64,000 bases of DNA from UBA2387 sp019454665 (lineage in GTDB: Bacteria > Armatimonadota > Fimbriimonadia > Fimbriimonadales > Fimbriimonadaceae): positions 35,539 to 99,538 of the forward strand of contig BTVX01000011.1 in NCBI GenBank assembly GCA_045862995.1, in the 5' to 3' direction. Positions 8,671 through 16,727 of this stretch are shown here, piece by piece. Below the pieces are notes generated by a model. It searched no databases. It was not told the DNA's origin and saw nothing but the letters and a program-made list of their open reading frames with translations. How positions within the stretch are numbered: the stretch's first letter is position 1; the number at the start of each line of letters is the position of its first letter. The position numbers were made by a program, and so were the translations under genes.

Positions 8671-8883
8671 ATGACTGGTCACATTTTTGGTCTCGGAATC
8701 GGACTCGCCGCGCTGGGCGTCGGCATCGGTCTCGGCATGATCGGCAACGGCGCGATGCAGGGTATGTCCCGGCAGCCCGAAGCCATCGGCAAGATTCAGG
8801 TCGCGATGCTCATCGCCCTGGCCTTTGTCGAGTTGGTCTTCCTGCTGACCGTCTTCATCGTGCCCGGCTCGCTGAAGATCTAG
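8671..8883 (+). CDS. atpE: F-type ATP synthase subunit c
   Basis: A 70-residue two-helix rotor subunit. Helix 1 is Gly-rich (GLAALGVGIGLGMIGNG), the polar loop is SRQPEAIGK, and helix 2 carries the ion-binding Glu in ALAFVELVFLL. The Glu is not followed by Ser as in many sodium-binding rings, which favours proton coupling (inference). A strong Shine-Dalgarno sequence (AGGAGG) precedes the ATG by 13 nt, unlike the leaderless starts elsewhere, as expected for a highly translated internal cistron. Confidence 0.95.
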   Translation: MTGHIFGLGIGLAALGVGIGLGMIGNGAMQGMSRQPEAIGKIQVAMLIALAFVELVFLLTVFIVPGSLKI

Positions 8884-8942
8884 TTCCCCCTTTGGTGCCC
8901 GCGCTTCGGGGGCTTCGTGCCGCCGGAAGCGCGCCAATCACC

Positions 8943-9563
8943 ATGAGCAACGCGAAGCAATCGTCAGGACCTCCAGCCATCGTCGGCATCGTCGTCGGTG
9001 CCGCTTTGATGTTCGGAGGCTTCTGGTTCTCGAAGAACGTCAAGCTGGAGTTCATCAAGACGCTCGAAGCGCAGGGCATCCCCCTCGATCCGGGCAAGAC
9101 GATCTCCATCATCGGCGTTCTGCTGATCCTGTTCCCCGTCATCAAGTTCTTCTTCATCGCTCCGCTCGCCGAAGCCATCCAGAACCGCACCACGGAACTG
9201 GAGCGCACGTTCGGCGAAGCAGAAAACCTGCGCGCAGAAATGACGCAGATGAAGCAGGACTACGAGCGGCGGCTGGTTCAGACCGAAGCCGACGCGCGGG
9301 AACAGATCCAGAGCCAAATCAAAGAGGCGCAAAGCCTTCGCCAGCAGATGATGGCGGAAGCCAGCGCCAAGGCCGAGGAACTCAAAGCCAGCGCGGCCCG
9401 CGAGATCGAGACGCAGAAGCAGCAGGCGATCGCCGAACTGCGCCATCACGTCGTCGAACTCGCGTTGCAAGCGACCGAGAAGCTCGTCGAAGCCAACGTG
9501 GACGACGAGCGCAACCGGAAGCTGGTCGCCGACTTTCTGGAAACCGTGGAGGCCCCGCGCTAA
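8943..9563 (+). CDS. atpF: F-type ATP synthase subunit b
   Basis: A peripheral-stalk subunit of 206 residues. A hydrophobic segment (SIIGVLLILFPVIKFFFIAPL) is followed by a long heptad-rich helix ending at the C-terminus, as in b subunits. Unusually there is a second hydrophobic stretch near the N-terminus (AIVGIVVGAALMFGGFWF), so the protein could cross the membrane twice; most bacterial b subunits have one anchor. It is separated from atpH by 3 nt. Confidence 0.9.
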   Translation: MSNAKQSSGPPAIVGIVVGAALMFGGFWFSKNVKLEFIKTLEAQGIPLDPGKTISIIGVLLILFPVIKFFFIAPLAEAIQNRTTELERTFGEAENLRAEMTQMKQDYERRLVQTEADAREQIQSQIKEAQSLRQQMMAEASAKAEELKASAAREIETQKQQAIAELRHHVVELALQATEKLVEANVDDERNRKLVADFLETVEAPR

Positions 9564-9566
9564 ACC

Positions 9567-10115
9567 ATGGACCAGCGCGTCGCCGGACGGTACGCCCAAG
9601 CCCTGTTCAACGCGGCTGAGAAGGCGGGAGCGATCGGCCAGGTCGAGAACGATCTGGGCGAGGTGCTCGCCTCCATCGAGGGGCACCCCGCATTGCACGC
9701 CTTCCTGATGAGCCCGGTGTCGGATCGGCGCAAGAAGTCGGAGCTTCTCGCCCAACTATTCGGCGCAAGCGTTTCGCCGCTCGTCCTTCAGGCGCTGCGC
9801 CTGATGGTGGACAAACGCCGCGAAGCCGAAATCCGGCCGATGTACGCCAAGTACCAGGAGCTGCGCCGCGAGCACGACAACGTGTTGCACGTCAAGGTCT
9901 CTTCCAAAGCCCACGTCCCGGACGACGTGCGGACCAGGCTGACCGAGAAGCTCGGCGCCCAGACCGGCAAGCGCATCGAGGCCGAATACGAACTCGACCC
10001 CCACATGATCGGCGGCATCCGCGTCGCCTACGAAAACTACGTCCTGGACGGGACGGTACGCGGACGGCTGGCGCGACTGCGCGACAAGCTCAAGTCCGAA
10101 CTGCGATCCGCATAG
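9567..10115 (+). CDS. atpH: F-type ATP synthase subunit delta
   Basis: A 182-residue OSCP/delta subunit connecting the peripheral stalk to F1. It starts with the family signature VAGRYAQALFNAAEKAG, has the PVSDRRKKSELLAQLF helix, and ends with the typical IGGIRVAYENYVLDGTVRGRLARLRDKL. Length and place between atpF and atpA are normal. Confidence 0.95.
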   Translation: MDQRVAGRYAQALFNAAEKAGAIGQVENDLGEVLASIEGHPALHAFLMSPVSDRRKKSELLAQLFGASVSPLVLQALRLMVDKRREAEIRPMYAKYQELRREHDNVLHVKVSSKAHVPDDVRTRLTEKLGAQTGKRIEAEYELDPHMIGGIRVAYENYVLDGTVRGRLARLRDKLKSELRSA

Positions 10116-10132
10116 AACCTTAGGTTTCACCC

Positions 10133-11656
10133 ATGGCCATTCGACCCGAAGAAATCACCGCGATCCTCGAACGAGAAATTTCCGGCTTCAACACCGGAGC
10201 TTCCGTCGAACACGTTGGCACCGTTCTGCAAGTCGGCGACGGCATCGCCCGCGTCTACGGTCTGCCCGACTGTCAGATGGGCGAACTCTTGGAGTTCCCC
10301 AACGGCATCATGGGCATGGCCCTGAACCTTGAAGAAGCCTCGATCGGCGCCGTTTTGTTCGGCGACGACACGCTCATCAAGGAAGGCGACCCCGTGCGCG
10401 AGACCGGCCGCATCCTCGAACTTCCCGTGGGTCGCGCGATGCTGGGCCGCGTCGTGAACGCCCTCGGCCAACCGATTGACGGCAAGGGCGCGATCGTCGG
10501 CGAGAAGACGTCGCGATTGGAGACCAACGCCCCCGGCGTTGTGGACCGCCAGCCCGTCAAGGAACCGCTGCAGACCGGCATCAAGGCCGTTGACGCCATG
10601 ATCCCGATCGGTCGAGGCCAACGCGAGTTGGTCATCGGCGACCGCCAGACCGGCAAGACCGCGATCTGCGTGGACACGATCATCAATCAGAAGTCCACCC
10701 ACGAACCCGGCGGCAGCCCGGTCTACTGCATTTACGTCGCCATCGGTCAGAAGATGGCCAACGTGGCCCGCGTCACCGAGACGCTGCGCCAGCACGGCGC
10801 GCTCGAGTATACGACCATCGTCGTGGCGTCGGCCTCCGACTCGAACGCCATGCAGTACATCGCACCGTTCGCCGGCGCGACCATCGGCGAGTACTTCCGG
10901 GACAACGGCATGCACGCGCTGGTCATCTACGACGACCTTTCCAAGCACGCGCAGGCCTATCGCGCGGTTTCGCTGCTCCTTCGCCGCCCGCCCGGACGAG
11001 AAGCCTATCCCGGCGACGTTTTCTACCTGCACTCGCGCCTTTTGGAGCGAGCCGCGAAGCTCAGCCCCGAGAAGGGCGGCGGCTCGATGACCGCTCTGCC
11101 GATCATCGAAACGCAATCGGGCGACGTGTCGGCGTACATTCCGACGAACGTCATCTCGATCACCGACGGCCAGATCTACCTGGAGCCCGACCTGTTCTTC
11201 GCCGGCGTTCGTCCCGCGATCAACGTCGGTATCTCGGTCAGCCGCGTCGGCGGCAACGCCCAGATCAAGGCGATGAAGCAGGTCGCCGGCAAGTTGAAGC
11301 TCGAAATGGCCAACTACCGCGACGTGGCCGCGTTCGCCCAATTCGCCAGCGACCTCGACCGCGCCACGCAGATGCAGCTGATCCGAGGCCAGCGCCTGAC
11401 CGAGTTGCTCAAGCAGGGTCTCGCCACGCCGGTTCCGGTCGTGGACCAGATCATCGCGATCTACGCGGGCACCAACGGCTTCCTCGACAACCTCGCCAAC
11501 GACCGCGTCAAGGCGTTCGAAGACGGGCTGGTCAAGTACGTGCACGACAAGTACCCCGACGTGGTCGAGGGCATTTCGAGCGCGAAGGAGATCAGCAAGG
11601 ACGCCGAGGCCGCCCTGAAGAAGGCCTGCGAAGAGTTCAGCGCGACGTTCAAGTAA
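10133..11656 (+). CDS. atpA: F-type ATP synthase subunit alpha
   Basis: The non-catalytic nucleotide-binding subunit of F1, 507 residues. Walker A is GDRQTGKTA, preceded by DAMIPIGRGQRELVIG. The VYCIYVAIGQKMANVARV segment, the LVIYDDLSKHA Walker B and the downstream RRPPGREAYPGDVFYLHSRLLERAAK block are all present. The frame is intact and co-directional with its neighbours. Confidence 0.97.
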   Translation: MAIRPEEITAILEREISGFNTGASVEHVGTVLQVGDGIARVYGLPDCQMGELLEFPNGIMGMALNLEEASIGAVLFGDDTLIKEGDPVRETGRILELPVGRAMLGRVVNALGQPIDGKGAIVGEKTSRLETNAPGVVDRQPVKEPLQTGIKAVDAMIPIGRGQRELVIGDRQTGKTAICVDTIINQKSTHEPGGSPVYCIYVAIGQKMANVARVTETLRQHGALEYTTIVVASASDSNAMQYIAPFAGATIGEYFRDNGMHALVIYDDLSKHAQAYRAVSLLLRRPPGREAYPGDVFYLHSRLLERAAKLSPEKGGGSMTALPIIETQSGDVSAYIPTNVISITDGQIYLEPDLFFAGVRPAINVGISVSRVGGNAQIKAMKQVAGKLKLEMANYRDVAAFAQFASDLDRATQMQLIRGQRLTELLKQGLATPVPVVDQIIAIYAGTNGFLDNLANDRVKAFEDGLVKYVHDKYPDVVEGISSAKEISKDAEAALKKACEEFSATFK

Positions 11657-11659
11657 GCC

Positions 11660-12520
11660 ATGGCCTCACTGAAGCAGATCCGCGCGCGCATCCGAAGCGC
11701 CAAAAACATCCAGCAGATCACGAAAGCGATGAAGCTGGTGGCTGCGGCGCGCCTGAAGAAGGCGACCGACCGCGTTTTGGAGGCACGGCCGTACAGCGAA
11801 AAACTGTATGACCTGATGTCGTCGCTCTCGCGGGCCGGAGAACTGCCGAGCGATCCGCTGATGCAGGTCCGCCCCGTTCAGAAGTACGCCCTCATCGTCC
11901 TGTCCTCGGACCGGGGCCTTGCGGGTTCGTACAACACCAACATCATCCGCAAGGCGTGGGACTTCCTTCGCTCCAAGAACGAGGCCGCCACCCTCGTGAC
12001 CGTGGGCAAGAAGGGGAACCAGTTCCTTTCGAAGCGTGGCTTCGCGGTGTCGCTCAACGTGACCGTGCCTTCGTCCGGCGCTCGGCTGGAAGACGCCGTT
12101 GCAGTGGCCGAGCACTGCAAGCAACTGTTCGTTTCGGGCGAGGTGGACGCGGTCTACGTCGCTTACTCCAAGTTCTATTCGGCCATTCGGCAAACGCCGC
12201 AAGTGGTGCAGTTGCTGCCCATCACGCCCCCACCCGCCGAAGAAGGCGTCTCGGGTACCTCGGACTATGTGTTCGAGCCGGAAGCGGCCTCGATCCTTGG
12301 CGCGTTGTTGCCCCGCTACCTGTTGACGGTGGTTTGGCAAGCGATGCTGGAGGCCACGGCTTCGGAGCACGGCTCGCGCATGACGGCCATGACCAGCGCG
12401 ACCGACAACGCGGGCAAGATGATCCACTCGCTCACGTTGCGCGCGAACCGCGAACGGCAAGCCTCGATCACCAAGGAAATCCTGGAAGTGGTCGGCGGCG
12501 CCGAAGCCCTCAAGGGCTGA
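11660..12520 (+). CDS. atpG: F-type ATP synthase subunit gamma
   Basis: The central rotor shaft, 286 residues. The N-terminal helix (IRARIRSAKNIQQITKAMKLVAAARLKKA) and the C-terminal SRMTAMTSATDNAGKMI segment are diagnostic. It begins 3 nt after atpA. It is the last ATP synthase gene here: the beta (atpD) and epsilon (atpC) genes that normally follow are missing, and a 60-bp hairpin repeat starts 7 nt after the stop. Confidence 0.96.
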   Translation: MASLKQIRARIRSAKNIQQITKAMKLVAAARLKKATDRVLEARPYSEKLYDLMSSLSRAGELPSDPLMQVRPVQKYALIVLSSDRGLAGSYNTNIIRKAWDFLRSKNEAATLVTVGKKGNQFLSKRGFAVSLNVTVPSSGARLEDAVAVAEHCKQLFVSGEVDAVYVAYSKFYSAIRQTPQVVQLLPITPPPAEEGVSGTSDYVFEPEAASILGALLPRYLLTVVWQAMLEATASEHGSRMTAMTSATDNAGKMIHSLTLRANRERQASITKEILEVVGGAEALKG

Positions 12521-12527
12521 CGCCCTG

Positions 12528-12587
12528 GGCTCCCTCCCCCTACCCCCTCCCTCAGACACAAACATTCCGAGGGAGGGGATTTCAGAC
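12528..12587. repeat. 60-bp hairpin repeat, copy 1
   Basis: Matches 13350-13409 at 58 of 60 positions in the same orientation. Within it CCCCTCCCTC and GAGGGAGGGG form a 10-bp perfect stem with a 15-nt loop, followed by ATTTCAGAC. It lies directly after atpG and overlaps the last codons of vapC on the other strand by 6 bp. It may act as a 3' end element for both transcripts. Confidence 0.85.
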
Positions 12588-12980
12588 TCCTGCCCACAGC
12601 GTTCGAACCGGATAGCTCCTCATCATCGTGTCGCTCGTCACGAGCGTGCATCCATGCTCGATGGCCTGACAGATGAGCATCCGATCGAATGGGTCGCGGT
12701 GCAAGAGGGGAAGCGTGGCCGATCGAAACGCGGAGGCCATATCTAGGTCTACCACCTGCAGCCCGAGGACGGCGATCATTCGCTGGACGGCTTCTCGGAC
12801 GGGGATGCCGACAACCAACTTGCCGAGCTGCACCTTGAGTTCCAGTTCCCAGATCGAAACTGGACTCAGGAACAACTCGTTCGACCGATCGGCCAAGACT
12901 CGCTCAACGGATGGGGGGAGGAATTGACCCGTGGCTGCCCTGACCAGACAGGACGTGTCCAGCAGATACCGCTGGTTCAC
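12582..12980 (-). CDS. vapC: VapC-type PIN domain toxin
   Basis: A 132-residue PIN-domain ribonuclease, toxin half of a type II toxin-antitoxin pair; the family usually cleaves tRNA or rRNA. The acidic active site is complete: Asp in YLLDTS, Glu in SIWELELK, Asp in HRDPFDRML and Asp in LVTSDTMM. The GTG at 12980 is chosen because it overlaps the antitoxin stop by 4 nt (GTGA). The pair sits between two 60-bp repeats in the place where atpD would be expected. Confidence 0.9.
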   Translation of the reverse strand: MNQRYLLDTSCLVRAATGQFLPPSVERVLADRSNELFLSPVSIWELELKVQLGKLVVGIPVREAVQRMIAVLGLQVVDLDMASAFRSATLPLLHRDPFDRMLICQAIEHGCTLVTSDTMMRSYPVRTLWAGV

Positions 12981-13225
12981 GGTCTCTGCTCCCAGCATCC
13001 CAAGTCCTCATCCGACCAGGGTTCGTCCAGCGATTCCTGCCCAGAGATCACCCAGTCCGTCATGAATCCGAGGGGCCTGGGTTCACCTTGGAACTCCGCC
13101 TTGGCGCGGCGCAACTCCACGATCGGCACATTCCTCCGGCAAATGACGACTCGCTCGCCCCGCTCAACCAGTTCCAGGTACTTGGACAGGTTTGCCTTGG
13201 CCTCGGCAACGTTGATCGTGACCAT
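12977..13225 (-). CDS. Phd/YefM-type antitoxin
   Basis: An 82-residue antitoxin. The N-terminal DNA-binding fold of the Phd/YefM family is clear (VTINVAEAKANLSKYLELVERGERVVICRRNVPIVEL), and the acidic C-terminal tail (SLDEPWSDED) would wrap the toxin. Such antitoxins neutralise the PIN toxin and repress their own promoter. The ATG at 13225 lies 7 nt after a TATAGT box and is probably leaderless. Confidence 0.88.
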   Translation of the reverse strand: MVTINVAEAKANLSKYLELVERGERVVICRRNVPIVELRRAKAEFQGEPRPLGFMTDWVISGQESLDEPWSDEDLGCWEQRP

Positions 13226-13232
13226 CTACATG

Positions 13233-13238
13233 ACTATA
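13233..13238 (-). promoter_or_regulatory. -10 box of the vapBC operon (TATAGT)
   Basis: On the minus strand TATAGT is followed by 7 nt and then the antitoxin ATG, leaving no room for a Shine-Dalgarno sequence. The promoter lies inside the segment bounded by the two 60-bp repeats, so the module carries its own promoter. Confidence 0.6.
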
Positions 13239-13349
13239 CCGCGACCGATATGACCACCATCAGTTCATCGGCCGAGCAGTGGCACGCAAAGTGAAACGTG
13301 CGCTGGTGAAAGTTCTCCGGGCGACGGGAGTCCCACGGCCACACCTATA

Positions 13350-13409
13350 GGCTCCCTCCCCCTACCCCCTCCCTCAGACACACACATTCCGAGGAAGGGG
13401 ATTTCAGAC
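13350..13409. repeat. 60-bp hairpin repeat, copy 2
   Basis: The second copy of the repeat at 12528-12587, in direct orientation. One of its two differences lies in the loop and the other introduces a mismatch in the stem (GAGGAAGGGG). It lies 5 bp beyond the end of ahcY, again at a gene end. Confidence 0.85.
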
Positions 13410-13414
13410 GCCCG

Positions 13415-14680
13415 CTAGGCGGTGCCTTCCTGCCAAGAGTTCAGGTAGCGCTCCTGTTCCGGCGTCAGCACGTCGATCTCGATGCCCATCGCCCGCAGCT
13501 TCAGCGAGGCCACGTTGCGGTCGATGTCCAACGGCACGGCGTACACGTCTTTGCCCAGGCTGGCCGCATGCTTCACCATGTACTCGCTGCACAGCGCCTG
13601 GTTGGCGAAGCTCATGTCCATGACCGATGCCGGGTGGCCTTCGGCGGAGGAGAGGTTGATCAGGCGACCCTCGGCCAGCAGGTGGACGCGGTTGCCGCCG
13701 ACCAGGTACTCCTCGACGAACGGGCGAACCTCGCGGTGCGAAGACGCCAGGGCCGTGAGGCCGGGGATGTCGATCTCGGCGTTGAAGTGGCCGCTGTTGC
13801 ACAGGATCGCGCCGTCCTTCAGCTTGGAGAAGTGGCGCGTGTCAATGACGTTTTTGTTGCCCGTGACCGTGATAAACACGTCGCCGATGGGGGCGGCCTG
13901 CTCCATGGTCATCACGCGGTAACCGTCCATCGCGGCTTCGATGCCCTTGGTGGGGTCTATCTCGGTGACGATGACGTTCGCGCCGAGCCCGCGCGCACGG
14001 TTGGCCACGCCCTTGCCGCACCAGCCATAACCCGCCACCACGACCGTTCGGCCGCTGAGCAACACGTTGGTGGCGCGGAGGATGCCGTCCAGAGTGCTTT
14101 GGCCCGTGCCGTAGCGGTTGTCGAACAGGTGCTTGGTGTCGGCGTCGTTGACGGCGATGATCGGATAAGCGAGCACGCCGTCCTTGGCCATCGCGCGCAG
14201 TCGGATGACGCCGGTCGTGGTCTCTTCGGTGCCACCCACAATGCCGGGGATGAGTTCGCGTCGCTCGTTGAGGATGACTCCGACGGTGTCCGCGCCATCG
14301 TCCATGGTCAGCGTCGGTTTGATGTCCAGCGCTTGGTGAATGTGGCGGTAGTACGTTTCGTTGTCCTCGCCCTTGATGCAGAAGGTCGCCACGTCGAAGT
14401 CGTGCACGAGCGAAGCGGCCACATCGTCCTGGGTGCTGAGCGGGTTCGAGGCGCAGGCCGCGACCTCGGCACCGCCCGCTTTGAGCGTGCGGAGCAGGTT
14501 GGCGGTTTCGGACGTGATGTGCAGGCACGCGACGACGCGCTGGCCGGCAAGGGGCTTCTCGACCTCGAAGCGCTCTCGGATGAGCCGGAGAACCGGCATG
14601 TCGCGCTCGGCCCATTCGATGCGCTGGCGGCCAAGGTCGGCCAAGTCGAGGTTCGCGACGTCGTGCAATCTGACTTCCAC
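13415..14680 (-). CDS. ahcY: Adenosylhomocysteinase
   Basis: Hydrolyses S-adenosylhomocysteine to adenosine and homocysteine, relieving product inhibition of methyltransferases. The N-terminal ACLHITSETANLLRTLKAGGAEV, the NAD-binding VVVAGYGWCGKGVANRARGLG and the C-terminal DMSFANQAL motifs are present. The 421-residue length and sequence fit the short archaeal/Thermotoga-like subgroup. The GTG at 14680 is chosen over the longer frame because it lies 7 nt after a TACCAT box and starts VEVRLHDV. It is divergent from metF and near an adenosine-kinase-like gene, forming a methyl-cycle cluster. Confidence 0.95.
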   Translation of the reverse strand: MEVRLHDVANLDLADLGRQRIEWAERDMPVLRLIRERFEVEKPLAGQRVVACLHITSETANLLRTLKAGGAEVAACASNPLSTQDDVAASLVHDFDVATFCIKGEDNETYYRHIHQALDIKPTLTMDDGADTVGVILNERRELIPGIVGGTEETTTGVIRLRAMAKDGVLAYPIIAVNDADTKHLFDNRYGTGQSTLDGILRATNVLLSGRTVVVAGYGWCGKGVANRARGLGANVIVTEIDPTKGIEAAMDGYRVMTMEQAAPIGDVFITVTGNKNVIDTRHFSKLKDGAILCNSGHFNAEIDIPGLTALASSHREVRPFVEEYLVGGNRVHLLAEGRLINLSSAEGHPASVMDMSFANQALCSEYMVKHAASLGKDVYAVPLDIDRNVASLKLRAMGIEIDVLTPEQERYLNSWQEGTA

Positions 14681-14687
14681 GAGCAGG

Positions 14688-14697
14688 ATGGTACCCT
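14688..14697. promoter_or_regulatory. Overlapping divergent -10 boxes, ahcY / metF
   Basis: In ATGGTACCCT the minus-strand box TACCAT (14693-14688) precedes the ahcY GTG by 7 nt, and the plus-strand box TACCCT (14692-14697) precedes the metF ATG by 9 nt. The boxes share the central TA. Neither gene has a Shine-Dalgarno sequence. The geometry makes the two promoters mutually exclusive on one DNA molecule. Confidence 0.6.
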
Positions 14698-14706
14698 TCA
14701 CGCCGA

Positions 14707-15564
14707 ATGCGGATCGCCGACCTGCTCGATCGCGGGACCCCGACCTACTCGTTCGAGTTCTTTCCACCCAAGTCTCCCGAGGGTTGGGAGGCGTTGCGGT
14801 CGAACCTGGTCGGCCTACGCAGACTCGAACCCGACTTTGTTTCGATCACCTACGGCGCGGGCGGCAGCACGCGCAACCTCACGCTGCAGTTGGTGGACGA
14901 GATGCACGCCATGGGATTGTTGCCGATGGCCCACTTGACGTGCGTCGGCCACACGGCGGACGAGTTGGGCGCGATCCTCGACCATCTGGACGCCACGGGC
15001 ACGCGCAACGTGCTGACGCTCCGAGGCGACCCGCCCAAGGGCGAGACGCGCTTCGTCACCGTGGAGGGCGGCTTTGCCCACGCCTCGGAACTTGCGGCGT
15101 TCGCCCGGTCGCGGCACGGGTTTTGCCTGGGTGGGGCGTGCTACCCCGAGAAGCACCCGGAGTCGCCCTCGGAGGACGAGGACCTCGCGAGGCTCGTCGA
15201 GAAGGTGAATGCCGGGGTCGAGTTCCTGATCACCCAGTTGTTCTTCGACCCGGACGCGTACTTCCGGTTCGTGGACCGCTGTCGGCGGGCGGGAATCGGC
15301 GTGCCGATCGTGCCCGGGATCATGCCCGTCACGAGTCTGAAGTCGCTGGACCGGTTCACCACGCTCATTGGCGCGACGATTCCAAGCAAACTCCGCGCAC
15401 GACTGGATGCTGCTGGGCCGGAGGATGGCGAGGTGGCCCGCGTCGGCATCGAGTGGGCCGTCGAGCAGTGCCGTGGGCTGCTGGCGGGTGGGGCGCCGGG
15501 GATCCACTTCTACACCCTCAATCGCTCGCACGCGACCGAGATTATTCTCAACGCCATCCGCTGA
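14707..15564 (+). CDS. metF: 5,10-methylenetetrahydrofolate reductase
   Basis: A flavoenzyme that reduces methylene-THF to methyl-THF, the methyl donor for methionine synthesis. The family N-terminus YSFEFFPPKSPEGWEAL, the FVSITYGAGGSTR strand, the HLTCVG motif, LRGDPPKGE, and the FLITQLFFDPDAYFRF block are all seen. The 285-residue length is typical of the prokaryotic type. It shares a promoter region with ahcY, so regeneration of homocysteine and of methyl-THF are physically linked. Confidence 0.96.
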   Translation: MRIADLLDRGTPTYSFEFFPPKSPEGWEALRSNLVGLRRLEPDFVSITYGAGGSTRNLTLQLVDEMHAMGLLPMAHLTCVGHTADELGAILDHLDATGTRNVLTLRGDPPKGETRFVTVEGGFAHASELAAFARSRHGFCLGGACYPEKHPESPSEDEDLARLVEKVNAGVEFLITQLFFDPDAYFRFVDRCRRAGIGVPIVPGIMPVTSLKSLDRFTTLIGATIPSKLRARLDAAGPEDGEVARVGIEWAVEQCRGLLAGGAPGIHFYTLNRSHATEIILNAIR

Positions 15565-15664
15565 TCGAAACCCGCAGTATTCAGGTCCGGAGCCTAGGTT
15601 TCTTGCTGGGATGGGCCATAATATTGACCTCCGGGCCGCAATTTATGTGGCCTTTTCGTGCGCT

Positions 15665-16675
15665 ATGGCCTCCTACGATCTCTATTCGATCTGCAATCCG
15701 CTGTATGACATTCAGGCGGAGGTGGGGGACGGCTTGCTCCACTCGCTCGGCTTTTCCAAGGGCGGCGCGCACATGGTGGACCACGAAGTTCAGCGCACTT
15801 TGGTGCCGCGCATTTACGAGCACATCGTCAACGCCGAGTCGGGTGGCTCGGGCGCGAACACGGCCATCGGCATCGTTCAACTCGGCGGCAAGGCGGCCTT
15901 TGCCGGAAGGGTGGGCGAGGACGAGCATGGCCGCCTCTACGCCGAAGGGCTTCGCACGCGTCGCGTGGTCGCGAACCTGCCCGCCAGCCCGACCGATACG
16001 GGCATCTGCATCGTCCTGGTCACGCCGGACGCCCAGCGGACGATGGTCACCTACCTGGGCGCGAGCACGCTTCTCACCGAGCGCGACCTCGACTTGGACC
16101 ACCTCTGTTCGAGCCGATTCCTGTACCTCACGTCGTACCTGTTCGACGAGAGCGGTCCGAGCGCCGCTGCCCGTGCCGCCGTCCGGCACGCGGAGGCCCA
16201 CGGGGTGAGGATCGCGCTGGCGCTCTGCGATGCGGGCGTGGTCGAGCGGTTGCGCGAGCCCCTGGCCGAGTTTTGCGCGCAGCGGGCCCACGTGGTCATC
16301 GCCAACGAGCAGGAGTCGTGTCTGCTCACCGAATGTGGCACCGCCGACGAGGCCGTGGCGCTGATGTCCGAGGGCGGCCGCATCGCCGCTGTCACGCTTG
16401 GCTCTCAGGGGGCGCTCGTCGGTGCGGCGGGCTCCGTCGCGGCGATTCCTGCGACGGCGGCAAAGGCCGTGGATCGAACCGGGGCGGGGGACATGTTCTC
16501 GGCGGGGTTGCTCTATGGCCTGGCGCGGGGGTGGCATCCCGATCAGGCGGCTCGGCTGGCCGTTGCGAGTGCGGCGCAGGTCGTGGAGCATCTCGGTGCA
16601 CGGCTCCCTGTGTGCGCGGACCTGAGCGGTCTGGCCGCCAAACACGCTCCCCGCGTTCAAGAGCGGGTACATTAG
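15665..16675 (+). CDS. PfkB-family sugar/adenosine kinase
   Basis: A 336-residue ribokinase-fold kinase. The N-terminal ESGGSGANTAIGIVQLGGKAAFAGRVGEDEHG and the C-terminal anion hole with catalytic Asp (DRTGAGDMFSAGLLYGLARG) are intact. Overall pattern and place beside ahcY suggest an adenosine kinase that removes the adenosine released from SAH, but substrate specificity within PfkB cannot be read reliably. The frame opens at 15611; the ATG at 15665 gives the usual N-terminus (YDLYSICNPLYD). Confidence 0.85.
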   Translation: MASYDLYSICNPLYDIQAEVGDGLLHSLGFSKGGAHMVDHEVQRTLVPRIYEHIVNAESGGSGANTAIGIVQLGGKAAFAGRVGEDEHGRLYAEGLRTRRVVANLPASPTDTGICIVLVTPDAQRTMVTYLGASTLLTERDLDLDHLCSSRFLYLTSYLFDESGPSAAARAAVRHAEAHGVRIALALCDAGVVERLREPLAEFCAQRAHVVIANEQESCLLTECGTADEAVALMSEGGRIAAVTLGSQGALVGAAGSVAAIPATAAKAVDRTGAGDMFSAGLLYGLARGWHPDQAARLAVASAAQVVEHLGARLPVCADLSGLAAKHAPRVQERVH

Positions 16676-16727
16676 GGCATACGCCTTCCATAGGAAGGCT
16701 TCTTCGTTTTCGACAGGACCCACCACC

